This document shows, one piece after another, positions 19,755-28,770 of a DNA stretch of 64,000 nt. The position numbers and the translations under genes are program-made. Position 1 is the stretch's first letter. The number at the start of each line of letters is the position of its first letter. Source of the DNA: JALORV01 sp963775635 (GTDB lineage: Bacteria > Pseudomonadota > Gammaproteobacteria > Burkholderiales > Burkholderiaceae_F); NCBI GenBank assembly GCA_963775635.1, contig CAVZJO010000004.1, positions 52,070-116,069 of the forward strand, given 5' to 3'. The notes below the pieces were generated by a model. That model had not been told where the DNA came from. It saw only the letters and a list, made by a program, of their open reading frames with translations, and searched no databases.

Positions 19755-21425
19755 ATGAAAGCCACGCACGAAGTCACCAACCAGTCGACACCCTTCGTCG
19801 ACCGCAATCTGTATGCGATCGATGCAGCGCTGCAGGAGGGTGTCGCACGGCTCGGTGCCGGCTGGGCTGAAGCCGAACTGACCGCGCTCGGGGCGCAGTT
19901 GGGCTCGGGCAGGGTCGCCGAATGGGCGCGGCTCGCGAACGCGTTCCCGCCGCAACTCAGGAATTTCGACCGCAACGGCCGCCGCGTCGACGAGGTCGAG
20001 TTCCACCCCGCATGGCACGAGGTGATGCGGCTGATGATCAGCGCCGGCGTGCATGCCGATCCCTGGGCCGACCCCAAGCCGGGCGCACAGGTTGCGCGCG
20101 CCGCGAAGTACCTGCTGTTTTCGCAGGTCGAAAACGGCGCGCAGTGTCCGGTCACGATGACCTACGCGGTGGTGCCGGTGATGCAGCGCTACGCGGCGGC
20201 CACGCCTGCGATCGCACGCGACTGGTTGCCGCGCATCCTGTCACACGACTACGACCCGGCCTCACGCCCGATCGGCGACAAGCGCGGTGCGCTGCTCGGC
20301 ATGGGCATGACAGAAAAGCAGGGCGGCTCGGATGTGCGGGCGAACACGACGTTCGCGGAACTCGACGGCCGTGGCGACTGGGGCGAGCGCTACCGCGTCA
20401 CCGGGCACAAGTGGTTCTTCTCGGTGCCGCAGTCCGATGCCCACCTGGTGCTGGCGCAGACCGACCGCGAGTCGCCGGCCGGGCTGTCGTGCTTCTTCAT
20501 GCCGCGCTGGCGCGCCGATGGCACGCGCAACCGCATCGCCGTGCAGCGGCTGAAGGATAAGGTCGGCAACAAATCGAACGCCTCGAGCGAGGTCGAGTTC
20601 GACGGCGCCGAAGCGTATCTGGTCGGCGAAATCGGCCGTGGCGTGCCGACGATCCTCGAGATGGGCACGCACACACGGCTCGACTGCGCGATCGGCTCGG
20701 CCGGCATCCTGCGCGCCGTACTGACGCACGCGCTGCATCACGCCCGCGAGCGCATGGCGTTCGGCCGCCATCTTGCCGAGCAGCCGCTGATGCGCAACGT
20801 GCTGGCCGATCTCGCGCTCGAGTCCGAGGCCGCGACGACGCTGGTGCTGCGGCTGGCGCGCGCGTTCGATGGCCGCCACGCGCACGATGAACACGAGGCG
20901 CTGCTGGCACGCGTGCTGACCCCGGCCGCGAAGTACTGGGTCTGCAAGCGATTGCCGGCGGCAGTGGCCGAAGCGATGGAGGTGATGGGTGGCAACGGCT
21001 ACGTCGAGGAAGGGCCGTTTGCGCGCTTCTACCGCGAGGCACCGCTGAATTCGATCTGGGAAGGCTCGGGCAACGTCATGTGCCTCGACGTGCTGCGCGC
21101 GCTGTCGCGCGTACCCGCGGTGCGCGATGCACTGGCAAGCGAACTGCGGGCCGCGCGCGGAACCAATCGCCGCTACGACGCGTTCGTCGATGCGCTGATC
21201 GCTGATCTGGCGCGGCCGGACATCGACGAAGGCGAGGCGCGTGCGCTCACCGAGCGCATCGCGCTGGCGGTCGAGGCTGCGCTGCTGATCGGCGGCGGTT
21301 CGACGGCGACGGCGGATGCGTTCTGCGCTTCACGGCTGGCGGACGAGAGCTGGGGACGCACCTTCGGGACGCTGCCACGCGACATCGATCCGGCCCCGCT
21401 GCTTGGGCGTGCGCTGCCGCATTGA
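19755..21425 (+). CDS. Acyl-CoA dehydrogenase family protein, AidB type
   Basis: 556 residues, the length of AidB rather than of ordinary ~380-residue acyl-CoA dehydrogenases. Family marks: MGMTEKQGGSDVRANTT, GHKWFFSVPQSDAHLVLAQ, RLKDKVGNKSNASSEV and AMEVMGGNGYVEEG, then RFYREAPLNSIWEGSGNVM. AidB is a flavoprotein induced during alkylation stress that binds DNA and has weak isovaleryl-CoA dehydrogenase activity. The C-terminal ~100 residues (RRYDAFVDALIADLA onward) correspond to the AidB extension. No strong ribosome site precedes the ATG. The following gene begins within its stop codon region. Confidence 0.9.
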   Translation: MKATHEVTNQSTPFVDRNLYAIDAALQEGVARLGAGWAEAELTALGAQLGSGRVAEWARLANAFPPQLRNFDRNGRRVDEVEFHPAWHEVMRLMISAGVHADPWADPKPGAQVARAAKYLLFSQVENGAQCPVTMTYAVVPVMQRYAAATPAIARDWLPRILSHDYDPASRPIGDKRGALLGMGMTEKQGGSDVRANTTFAELDGRGDWGERYRVTGHKWFFSVPQSDAHLVLAQTDRESPAGLSCFFMPRWRADGTRNRIAVQRLKDKVGNKSNASSEVEFDGAEAYLVGEIGRGVPTILEMGTHTRLDCAIGSAGILRAVLTHALHHARERMAFGRHLAEQPLMRNVLADLALESEAATTLVLRLARAFDGRHAHDEHEALLARVLTPAAKYWVCKRLPAAVAEAMEVMGGNGYVEEGPFARFYREAPLNSIWEGSGNVMCLDVLRALSRVPAVRDALASELRAARGTNRRYDAFVDALIADLARPDIDEGEARALTERIALAVEAALLIGGGSTATADAFCASRLADESWGRTFGTLPRDIDPAPLLGRALPH

Positions 21426-21436
21426 AGAGCGCGGAC

Positions 21437-21808
21437 ATGTCGTTCGATCTAACCTTCATTCAGAAATCCGGTTACCTGCATGCAGTCGTCACCGGCTTGA
21501 ACACGCGGGAAAACGTCGAGGGTTATCTGGCCAACGTGCTGCGCGAGTGCCAGGAGCTTAGGTGCTCGAGGGTGCTGATCGAGGAACGACTCGAAGGTCC
21601 CCGCCTCGGGCCGGTCGATGTCTTCGACATCGCGGCCGGCGCGAGCAACCGCATCGGCGGCGTCCTGCAGACAATTGCCTACGTGGACGTGAACGGCGCG
21701 ACCGACACGATGAAATTCGCCGAGAACGTCGCCATCAACCGCGGCGCTCCGGTTCGGATATTCGCGACGGTGGCGGATGCGGAGAAGTGGCTGGCGGGCT
21801 GCGCATGA
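21437..21808 (+). CDS. Small SpoIIAA/STAS-like protein of unknown function
   Basis: 123 residues from the ATG at 21437 (a TTG at 21422 overlapping the previous stop is possible). The alternating pattern FDLTFIQKSGYLHAVVTG, CSRVLIEERLEGPRL, DVFDIAAGASNR and VRIFATVADAEKWL looks like the STAS-like fold often annotated as SpoIIAA-like, with no catalytic residues evident. Its stop overlaps the next start (ATGA), so it is coupled to the methyltransferase. Confidence 0.65.
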   Translation: MSFDLTFIQKSGYLHAVVTGLNTRENVEGYLANVLRECQELRCSRVLIEERLEGPRLGPVDVFDIAAGASNRIGGVLQTIAYVDVNGATDTMKFAENVAINRGAPVRIFATVADAEKWLAGCA

Positions 21809-22605
21809 GTGACGCCGTCAGAGACGCCTGGGATGCCGGCCAACCGTATGAGCAGTACGTCGGCCGCTGGAGCAGGAAGGTCGCGGAGTCGTTCCTGCCC
21901 TGGATTGGTCACGCGCCTGGCATGGCGTGGGCGGACGTCGGCTGCGGAACCGGGGCGCTGACCTCGGCTATTCTGGCCGACTGCCAACCCGCGTCGGTCG
22001 TCGGCATCGACTCATCGGCGGCGTTCATTTCGCTGGCGCGCCATCGGTTGGCGGACCCGCGGGTTCGACTCGAGGTAGCGGACGCAACGCGTCTGCCGTG
22101 GGCATCGGGTGTGTTCGACGTCGCGGTTTCCGGCCTGGTTCTGAACTTCGTGCCCGACCAGGAGTTGATGCTTCGGGAGATGGCGCGTGTGACGCGACCG
22201 GGCAGAACGGTGGCTGTCTACGTCTGGGACTATGCCGATGGCATGCAGATGATCCGCTATTTCTGGGATGCGGCGGCCGAGCTGGACTCGGGCAGTAGCG
22301 CGCTGGATGAAGCGGTGCGGTTTCCCGTCTGCCGACCCGAACCTCTGCGAGCGCTCTTTGCAAAGGCAGGACTTGAGTCGGTCGCGGTGCACGGCATCGA
22401 AGTATCGACGGTGTTCGAGAACTTCGACGACTTCTGGAAACCTTTCCTCGGCAAGACCGGTCCCGCTCCTGCGTACCTCGCGTCGCTGAGCGACACAGAC
22501 CGTGAACGACTCGGGCAACACCTCGAAGCTCGCCTTGTCCCGCCAGGGAGCGGCCGGATTGAATTGAGAGCGCGCGCCTGGGTGGCTAGGGGCGTCGTCG
22601 CCTGA
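21805..22605 (+). CDS. Class I SAM-dependent methyltransferase
   Basis: 266 residues from the ATG at 21805, which overlaps the previous stop. Motif I is WADVGCGTGALTSAIL, the acidic residue after strand 2 is in VVGIDSSAAFI, motif II is VRLEVADATRLPW and motif IV is FDVAVSGLVLNFVPD. The C-terminal part (RYFWDAAAELD, FENFDDFWKPFLG) is the substrate cap. It resembles UbiE/YcgJ-like methyltransferases; the acceptor is unknown. Confidence 0.85.
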   Translation: MSDAVRDAWDAGQPYEQYVGRWSRKVAESFLPWIGHAPGMAWADVGCGTGALTSAILADCQPASVVGIDSSAAFISLARHRLADPRVRLEVADATRLPWASGVFDVAVSGLVLNFVPDQELMLREMARVTRPGRTVAVYVWDYADGMQMIRYFWDAAAELDSGSSALDEAVRFPVCRPEPLRALFAKAGLESVAVHGIEVSTVFENFDDFWKPFLGKTGPAPAYLASLSDTDRERLGQHLEARLVPPGSGRIELRARAWVARGVVA

Positions 22606-22618
22606 ACGAGGAGATTCG

Positions 22619-22828
22619 CTAGGCTGACTTGCGCTCCAGCGGCGGCGTGCCGTCCTGCATCGCCCCAGCGAGTTGCTTCCTGAATTCCGGCGTGTCCTTG
22701 TGCCCATGCACCGCTACCGCGTGCTGGACCGCAGCCTCGATGAGTTCCTTTTCCGAATCAGCCGAAATGGCGACCGTGCAGTTCATTTCGCTCGGAAATC
22801 CGCGGCAGTCGATGTACTTGCGTCCCAT
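22619..22828 (-). CDS. DUF1059 family small protein
   Basis: 69 residues from the ATG at 22828; the frame is open further upstream without resemblance to the family. Conserved pattern MGRKYIDCRGFPSEMNC, then TVAISADSEKELIEAAVQHA and a short helix. Two conserved Cys flank FPSEMN and may bind metal or form a disulfide (inference). The family is widespread and uncharacterised. Convergent with the methyltransferase gene. Confidence 0.8.
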   Translation of the reverse strand: MGRKYIDCRGFPSEMNCTVAISADSEKELIEAAVQHAVAVHGHKDTPEFRKQLAGAMQDGTPPLERKSA

Positions 22829-23055
22829 GGTGGTCTCCCTGTCTGTCGGCCGACGCCCGGCGAGCCGAACGCAGAGTCTGGACAGCAGAGCCACTTACGT
22901 CAATGAATCGCGTGCGCCGCGCGTCGGACGGTGCCGTAGTCCGGCCAGCGCGCCTCAAGCGAGAGTGAAAGGGAGTTCCGGGAACCGAAATTGCTTGGAG
23001 CCCCTTCACCTTGCCCGGCCAGCAGGCTCGGGAGGCTCATTCGGGAGATCGTGAA
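22829..23055. promoter_or_regulatory. Divergent intergenic region between DUF1059 and CHRD genes
   Basis: 227 bp holding both promoters. Ribosome sites are visible on each side (GGAGACCACC before the DUF1059 start, read on the minus strand, and GGGAGATCGTGAA before the CHRD start). No clear operator seen. Confidence 0.35.
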
Positions 23056-23469
23056 ATGACGAAAGCCAGGAAATCCATCCTTGCGGCGGCGATTCTTGCG
23101 ATCGGTGCATGCGGAAGCGCCGTGTTCGCTGCCGACGTCAAGGTCAAGCTGAGCGGGGCGAACGAAGTGCCCCCGGTGACCACTTCGGCCAGCGGCGAAG
23201 GAACGATTTCGGTTGCCGATGACGGCGCCGTTTCCGGCAGTGTCATGACGAAGGGGATTCAGGCCACGGCGGCCCACATCCACGTCGGCGCGCCCGGCAA
23301 GAACGGCCCGGTCGCGGTGCCCTTCACCAAGGACGGTGACACATTCAAGGCGCCGGCTGGTGCCAAGCTGAACGCAGACCAGATGAAGGCGTTCAAGGCC
23401 GGCGAGCTGTACGTCAACGTCCACAGTGCGAAGTATCCGGACGGCGAGATCCGCGGCCAACTGAAATAA
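23056..23469 (+). CDS. Secreted CHRD-domain protein
   Basis: 137 residues from the ATG at 23056. A signal peptide (MTKARKSILAAAILAIGA, cleavage near VFAAD) is followed by one CHRD domain: KLSGANEVPPVTTSASGEGT, IQATAAHIHVGAPGKNGP and ELYVNVHSAKYPDGEIRGQL. CHRD domains were defined in chordin and occur in many single-domain bacterial exported proteins of unknown role. A strong hairpin follows 13 bp after the stop, so it is a single-gene transcript on its right side. Confidence 0.9.
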   Translation: MTKARKSILAAAILAIGACGSAVFAADVKVKLSGANEVPPVTTSASGEGTISVADDGAVSGSVMTKGIQATAAHIHVGAPGKNGPVAVPFTKDGDTFKAPAGAKLNADQMKAFKAGELYVNVHSAKYPDGEIRGQLK

Positions 23470-23482
23470 CAAATGGTCAGAC

Positions 23483-23509
23483 GCCACGCGTGCCGCAGGC
23501 ACGCGTGGC
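23483..23509 (+). terminator. Strong hairpin after the CHRD gene
   Basis: GCCACGCGTGCC, loop GCA, GGCACGCGTGGC: a perfect 12-bp stem with a three-base loop, starting 13 bp after the stop and followed by TCACTCTTG. It lies between two convergent genes and could end transcription from both sides. The T tract is weak. Confidence 0.6.
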
Positions 23510-23594
23510 TCACTCTTGCCGCCCCAAGCTATAGAGCGCTGGGATCGGTGCGCCGTTCCGGCGCCGTAATCAGCACTTCAGTGGCAGCGCGAGT

Positions 23595-23873
23595 TCACGC
23601 CAGCCCGGTTGCCGAGAACGCAGCCCACACCGCCATCGAGCTGGTCATCACCAGCACCGCAGCCCGCCAGCCCTGCTTGGCGACATTCACGCCGCACACG
23701 GTCAGAAACGAGCCGACGACGGCCCCGACATAGATCACCGAGAAGGTCTGCACCGCGACGCCGAGCACGATCGCGAGCGCATAGACAACTCCGCAGGCGG
23801 CCGCGGCGACGGCGATCGCCGTGATTCCCTCCATCAGTGTCGGTACCCTCAGCGTGATGCCGAAGAAATTCAT
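23595..23873 (-). CDS. Small membrane protein, unknown function
   Basis: 92 residues with three hydrophobic spans (ITAIAVAAAACGVVYALAIV, VIYVGAVVGSFLTVCGV and AVLVMTSSMAVWAAFSA). A good ribosome site (GGGAGGGATCAGGCA) precedes the ATG at 23873. No family recognised; a polytopic inner-membrane protein. Confidence 0.6.
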   Translation of the reverse strand: MNFFGITLRVPTLMEGITAIAVAAAACGVVYALAIVLGVAVQTFSVIYVGAVVGSFLTVCGVNVAKQGWRAAVLVMTSSMAVWAAFSATGLA

Positions 23874-24051
23874 TGCCTGATCCCTCCCATGGCACTGCGG
23901 CCACTATTTGCTGTCATCGATGGCGGTCAGTCGCGCGTCGCGGTCCGCCGCGACGCGCAGGCTGCCGCACCGCTGACCACCCCCGCGCGATACGGCTATG
24001 ACGGATTGTGCCTTGGCACGGAATTCCGCTCGCCGCGAGATGAGGCCACTT

Positions 24052-24762
24052 TCACCGCCGTTTGGACGTTCTCCACGCGGCGAAATCGGTGCGGGTCTTT
24101 TCGTCCGTCGGCGGATAGAGTCCCAGGATCGAGCGGCCCTCCAGCACCTTTTCGGTGACGAAATCCTCGTAAGCGGTCATTTCGACCGCCTCGTCGGCGA
24201 CCTCTTCGGCGATTGCCGCCGGGATCACGATCACACCTTCGCCATCGCCGACGATCACGTCGCCCGGCCACACCGGCGCGTCGCCGCAGCCGATCGGGAC
24301 ATTGATGTCGAGCGCCTGATGCAGAGTCAGGTTGGTCGGGGCACTCGGCCGCTGGTGGTAGGCCGGGAACGGCAGTTTCGCGATCTCCGGCGAATCGCGA
24401 AAGCCACCGTCGGTGACCACGCCGGCGACGCCCCGCTTCATCAGGCGCGACACGAGAATCGACCCTGCCGAGGCGGCGCGTGCGTCTTTGCGGCTGTCGA
24501 TCACGAAGACCGCTCCCGGCGGGCACTCCTCGACCGCCTTGCGCTGCGGGTGCTCGCGGTTGGCGAACACCGTGATCGGGTTCAGGTCCTCCCGCGCCGG
24601 GATGTAGCGCAGCGTGTAGGCCTCGCCGACCATGTTGGGCAGCGCGGGGTTCAGCGGGCGCACGTCCTGGATGAACTGGTTGCGCAGCCCGCGCTTGAAT
24701 AGTGCCGTGGCAAGCGTCGCGGTGCTGACGCCCATCAGTTTTTGCTTCGTGGTTGGATTCAT
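24052..24762 (-). CDS. RraA family protein (4-hydroxy-4-methyl-2-oxoglutarate aldolase-like), copy 1
   Basis: 236 residues from the ATG at 24762. RraA-like features: GVSTATLATALFKRGLRNQF, GPL-type segment VRPLNPALPNMVGEAYTLRY, then the phosphate/keto-acid loop VFVIDSRKDARAASAGSILV and GVAGVVTDGGFRDSPE, with the Arg and Asp that bind substrate and Mg in HMG/CHA aldolases, and PVWPGDVIVGDGEGVIVIP. RraA proteins are either RNase E inhibitors or Mg-dependent aldolases/decarboxylases of 2-keto acids; a catabolic context with dehydratase and aldehyde dehydrogenase favours the enzyme role. It begins 10 bp after the dehydratase. Confidence 0.88.
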   Translation of the reverse strand: MNPTTKQKLMGVSTATLATALFKRGLRNQFIQDVRPLNPALPNMVGEAYTLRYIPAREDLNPITVFANREHPQRKAVEECPPGAVFVIDSRKDARAASAGSILVSRLMKRGVAGVVTDGGFRDSPEIAKLPFPAYHQRPSAPTNLTLHQALDINVPIGCGDAPVWPGDVIVGDGEGVIVIPAAIAEEVADEAVEMTAYEDFVTEKVLEGRSILGLYPPTDEKTRTDFAAWRTSKRR

Positions 24763-24772
24763 CGGCGGTGAC

Positions 24773-26504
24773 TCAGTAAATGTCCGGTTCAGAAACCGGC
24801 GCCCCAAAAGAGGTCTCGAGGAAATCGAAGTCGCAGCCCTGGTTGGCCTGCAGGATATGTCGGCTGAACATCCAGCCGTAGCCACGCTCGTAGCGCGGCG
24901 GGGGTGGTTTCCATGCGGTCTTGCGACGCGCCAGTTCTTCGTCGCTGACTTCGAGGTGAATGCGGCGCGCCGGCACGTCGACCGTGATGCGATCGCCGGT
25001 TTTCACGAGCGCCAGCGGCCCGCCGATCGCAGATTCGGGCGAGCAGTGCAGCAGGCAGCCGCCGTAGCTGGTACCGCTCATGCGCGCATCCGACAGGCGC
25101 AGCATGTCCTTCACGCCGGCCTTGAGCAGCTTGGTCGGGATCGGCAACATGCCCCATTCGGGCATCCCAGCGCCCCTTGGGACCGGCGTTGCGTAACACC
25201 AGGATATGGTCGGCCGTCACGTCGAGATCGGGATCGTCGATCGCCTTCTTCAGCGCCGGGTAGTCGTCGAAGACGAGCGCCGGGCCGGTGTGCTGCAGCA
25301 GGTGCGGTGCGCAGGCGCTCGGCTTGATCACGACGCCGTCGGGCGCGAGGTTGCCGCGCAGCACGGCGAGCGCGCCTTCGGCGTAGATCGGCTTGTCGAG
25401 CGGCCGGATCACATCGTCGTTGTAGACGGTCGCCTCGGCGATGTTTTCGGCGATCGTATGGCCATTGACAGTCATCGCATCGCCATGCAGGTGGCCTTCG
25501 ATGCGCTTGAGCATGGCCGGCAGTCCTCCTGCATAGAAGAAGTCTTCCATCAGGTAGGTGTCGCCGCTGGGCCGGATATTCGCGATGACCGGCACCTTGC
25601 GGCTGGCGACATCGAAGTCGTCGAGCGTCACCGGGTGTCCGGCTCGGCGCGACATCGCAATCAAATGGACGATCGCATTGGTCGAGCAACCCATCGCCAT
25701 CGCGCACGCGATGCCGTTTTCGAAGTTCTTGCGCGACAGCATCTTCGCCGGCGTCAGGTCGTCCCACACCATCTGCACGATCCGGCGGCCACATTCGGCG
25801 CTCATCCGGATGTGATTGGCGTCGGCCGCGGGAATGGAACTCGCCCCGGGCAATGTGAGGCCGACCGCCTCGGCGATGCCCATCATCGTCGCGGCCGTGC
25901 CCATCGTCATGCAGGTGCCATGGCTGCGCGCGATGCCGGCTTCCATCTCCTGCCAGGCTTCATCGCTCAAGCGGCCGGCGCGGCGCTCGTCCCAGTATTT
26001 GAAGGCGTCCGATCCGGAGCCGAGGACCCTTCCTTTCCAATTGCCGCGCAGCATCGGCCCGGCCGGCAGGTAGATGAAAGGCACGCCCATGCTGAGCGCT
26101 CCCATCGTCAGGCCCGGCGTGGTCTTGTCGCAACCGCCCATCAGCACCGCGCCGTCGATCGGATGCGAACGCAGCAGCTCCTCGGTCTCCATCGCGAGGA
26201 AGTTGCGGTAGAGCATCGTGGTCGGCTTGACCATCGATTCCGACAGGCTGATGGCCGGCAGCTCGAGAGGGAATCCACCCGCCTGCAGGATGCCGCGCTT
26301 GACGTCGTCGACGCGCTGTTTGAAGTGCGCGTGGCACTGATTGGCATCGCTCCAGGTGTTGACGATCGCGATGACCGGCTTGTCCTTCCAGTCGGCAGGC
26401 GCGTACCCCATCTGCATCACGCGCGAGCGGTGGCCGAAAGAGCGGAAGTCGTCCGGCGCGAACCAGCGCGCGCTGCGCAAGGATGAGTAGCTACGCCGCG
26501 TCAT
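24773..26504 (-). pseudogene. IlvD/Edd-family sugar-acid dehydratase, one frameshift
   Basis: Starts at the ATG at 26504 (TRRSYSSLRSARWFAPDD). Dehydratase marks: NTWSDANQCHAHF, GAVLMGGCDKTTPGLTMGA, the cluster ligand region HGTCMTMGTAATMM and GCSTNAIVHLIAM. Near the CCCC at 25173-25176 the frame breaks after VLRNAGPKG, and the C-terminal ~125 residues continue one frame over from MPEWGMLPIPTKLL through RLSDARMSGTSYGGCLLH to 24773. Joined length ~577 residues is normal. These [Fe-S] enzymes dehydrate aldonic or xylonic/arabinonic acids to 2-keto-3-deoxy acids. The sequence beyond the break is well conserved, so an indel error is likely. Confidence 0.88.
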
Positions 26505-26800
26505 TTCGCCTCCGTGTAGTCGACCGCCGCCCATTCGAAATACGTTTTCAGGTCGACCACCAGTGCCTGGTGCAGCGGATGAGTCAGGTATCCGCTGAGC
26601 CCCGCTGCATCATCGAAACGGGACTCGAGCACATAGCCCCAGCAGATCGGGCGGTCGAGTTCGTTCGCCGACAGTTTCCAGCCGCGGATGCCGGGCACCT
26701 GCGCGCCGAGCGCATCCATGCGCGCCACCAGGCGACGCTCGAATTCCGGCTGCGCTGCTATTTCTGGCTTGCGACGGAACAGCACGATATGGTTCAGCAC
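26501..26800 (-). CDS. Dabb (stress-responsive alpha/beta-barrel) domain protein
   Basis: 99 residues, GTG start at 26800 that overlaps the stop of the aldehyde dehydrogenase (GTGCTGA). Dabb pattern: LNHIVLFRRKPEIAAQPEF at the start, VPGIRGWKLSANELDRP, WGYVLESRFDDAAGLSGYL and HPLHQALVVDLKTYFEW at the end. A small dimeric ferredoxin-like barrel of unknown catalytic role, often found in sugar and aromatic catabolic operons. Its stop overlaps the next start (ATGA). Confidence 0.85.
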   Translation of the reverse strand: MLNHIVLFRRKPEIAAQPEFERRLVARMDALGAQVPGIRGWKLSANELDRPICWGYVLESRFDDAAGLSGYLTHPLHQALVVDLKTYFEWAAVDYTEAK

Positions 26801-28224
26801 GGCTGTCCCTGCTGCTGCAGCAGCCAGTCCGGCGCATCCTGCAGGGCGACCGGCCGCAGGAATCGATCGAGTGCGGCGTAGCCGACCGAAGTCGTGAACG
26901 GCTGCGTCGATGCCGGCCACGGGCCACCGTGGTGCTGCGCTGCTGTCACCGCGACGCCGGTGGGCACGCCCGAGAAAAGCACGCGCCCGGCGATCCTCGT
27001 GGCGGCGCGCGTGAGGCGCCGCGTGTCGTCGCTGCCGTCGTCCGCACCCCACAGCGTCACGGTCAGGCTGCCGCCGACCGCCCGCAGCACGTCGATCGCC
27101 TCGTCGACCGAACGGACGCGGACGACGATGGCGGCCGGTCCGAACACCTCCTCGCGCAGTGCGTGATCGGCAATGAACGATGCTGCATCGGTTTCGACCA
27201 GCGCCGGCCGTGGTGTTGCGCTTGTCGCATCGCCGGTGAGCAGCGTGCGCACGCGCGGATGATTCGTCAACCGTGCCGTGCCGACGTCGAAACCTTTGCG
27301 GATCGCCGGCGTCAGCATCACGTGCGGCGTTAGTTTCGCCAGTACAGACTTCAGGCCATCGACAAAGCCCTGCGAAACGGCATCGTCGAACACCAGCAGC
27401 ACACCCGGACTCGTGCAGAACTGTCCGGCGCCGAGCCCGATTGACGCCGCCAGCGCCTGTGCAAGTTCCGCACCGCGCGCCGACAATGCCTTCGGCAGCG
27501 CGACGACCGGATTGATTGAGCCGAGTTCTCCGTAAAACGGAATCGGTTGCGGCCGGGCATTCGCTTCGGCTTGCAGCGCGGCGCCGCCACGGAACGAACC
27601 GGTAAACGCGACTGCCGCGATCGACGGATGACGGACGAGCCGCACGCCGACATCGATTCCTGCGCCTTCGACCATTCGCAGTACGGCGGCCGGCAGGCCG
27701 AGTTCGGCGATCACCGCGCTGGCGAGTTCGAACACCGCACGCGACAGCTGCGGATGCCCGGGATGCGCCTTGATGACCACCGGGCATCCCGCCGCGAGTG
27801 CCGAAGCGGTGTCACCGCCAAGGACCGAAAAGGCAAACGGGAAATTGCTGGCCGCGAACATCGCGACCGGACCGACCGGTACGCGCACGCGCGTCAGCCG
27901 CGGACGTCCCGCCGGCGGCGCGCCGGCGACCGCCGGTTCGTCGAGCACCGCCGTCGTTGCGCCGGCATCGAGCTGATCGGCGAAGCCGCGCAGTTGAAAG
28001 GCCGTGCGATCGAGCTCGCCGTTCAGTCGCACCGGTCCCAGCGACGTTTCGTCGTTGGCCAGCGCGACCAGCGATACACGCTCACGCTCGAGCGCGGCGG
28101 CCAGGCCGCGCAGGAGCCGCGCGCGTGTGGCAGGCGCCGTGGTGGCCCAGGCATCGGCGGCCGCGGCTGCTTCGGCGACGGCCTGATCGATTGCGGCGGG
28201 AGTCGAATCGACGAGCGCCGTCAT
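26794..28224 (-). CDS. Aldehyde dehydrogenase, alpha-ketoglutaric-semialdehyde dehydrogenase type
   Basis: 476 residues from the ATG at 28224. NAD(P) region GPVAMFAASNFPFAFSV and CPVVIKAHPGHPQLS; FTGSFRGGAAL; catalytic Glu in PIPFYGELGSINPVV and catalytic Cys in GLGAGQFCTSPGVLLV. GELGSxNPV and GAGQFCTxPG are typical of the KGSADH branch that oxidises 2,5-dioxopentanoate to 2-oxoglutarate in the non-phosphorylating pentose and hexarate routes. It leads a tightly overlapped block (ALDH, Dabb, dehydratase, RraA). The frame extends upstream through a GC-rich repeat but that part is not protein-like. Confidence 0.88.
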   Translation of the reverse strand: MTALVDSTPAAIDQAVAEAAAAADAWATTAPATRARLLRGLAAALERERVSLVALANDETSLGPVRLNGELDRTAFQLRGFADQLDAGATTAVLDEPAVAGAPPAGRPRLTRVRVPVGPVAMFAASNFPFAFSVLGGDTASALAAGCPVVIKAHPGHPQLSRAVFELASAVIAELGLPAAVLRMVEGAGIDVGVRLVRHPSIAAVAFTGSFRGGAALQAEANARPQPIPFYGELGSINPVVALPKALSARGAELAQALAASIGLGAGQFCTSPGVLLVFDDAVSQGFVDGLKSVLAKLTPHVMLTPAIRKGFDVGTARLTNHPRVRTLLTGDATSATPRPALVETDAASFIADHALREEVFGPAAIVVRVRSVDEAIDVLRAVGGSLTVTLWGADDGSDDTRRLTRAATRIAGRVLFSGVPTGVAVTAAQHHGGPWPASTQPFTTSVGYAALDRFLRPVALQDAPDWLLQQQGQPC

Positions 28225-28291
28225 GCGGCCCCCTTGGCGCTGCGCGCCGTCCCCCCGAGGGGGAATTCGCCCTTGGGGCGGCCCGGCGGGC
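28225..28291. repeat. GC-rich hairpin repeat between SnoaL-like and ALDH genes
   Basis: The 67-bp gap is a run of complementary G/C blocks, including TCCCCCCGAGGGGGA at its centre and CCTTGGGGCGGCCCGGCGGG on the right. It resembles the intercistronic hairpin repeats of Burkholderiales and is related in style to the tandem repeat at 51422-51570. It may trim or stabilise the message between the two genes. Confidence 0.5.
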
Positions 28292-28762
28292 TCATGCCGA
28301 GCGCAGCGCGTAGCCGCGGCCAACGTAATCGAAGTCGACCAGTTCGCCCATGTGCGTTCCCTGCACTTGCGGCAGCGTCGCGGTGTCCTTGACTGCCGGT
28401 GCCGCGTAATAGGCGCGGATCTCCTTGATGCGTCCGCTCGGAACGTCGAACACATACCACTCGTCACCGCGCTGCGCGGTCTTCGATTTCCGCTTCCAAT
28501 GCGTCCATTCGATGACGGCTTCCGGGCTGTCGTGGCTGACCAGGATCTTCTCGATCGTCCACTGCGATCCCAGGTGTTCGACGCACCAGATCCATTTGCG
28601 TGCGATCGCGTCGGCGCCTCGCCAGGGAATGTCCGGCAGCCCAGGCGGAAAGTAGTGCACCGCGTCCGGCGTGAAGCACGCCATCAGCGCGTCGTAGTCG
28701 GCTGCGTTGCAGGCGGCGAAGTAGCGGCGGATCAACGCCGCGTACGGATGCTCTTCGGCCAT
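28292..28762 (-). CDS. SnoaL-like / NTF2-like domain protein
   Basis: 156 residues from the ATG at 28762. The NTF2-like cone pattern is clear: IRRYFAACNAADYDALMACF, TPDAVHYFPPGLPDIPWRG, DAIARKWIWCVEHLGSQW and VIEWTHWKRKSKTAQRGDEW. SnoaL-like proteins act as isomerases, cyclases, hydrolases or binding modules; no function can be assigned. In operon between the second RraA gene (8 bp upstream) and the ALDH gene. Confidence 0.8.
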   Translation of the reverse strand: MAEEHPYAALIRRYFAACNAADYDALMACFTPDAVHYFPPGLPDIPWRGADAIARKWIWCVEHLGSQWTIEKILVSHDSPEAVIEWTHWKRKSKTAQRGDEWYVFDVPSGRIKEIRAYYAAPAVKDTATLPQVQGTHMGELVDFDYVGRGYALRSA

Positions 28763-28770
28763 GTTTGTGC

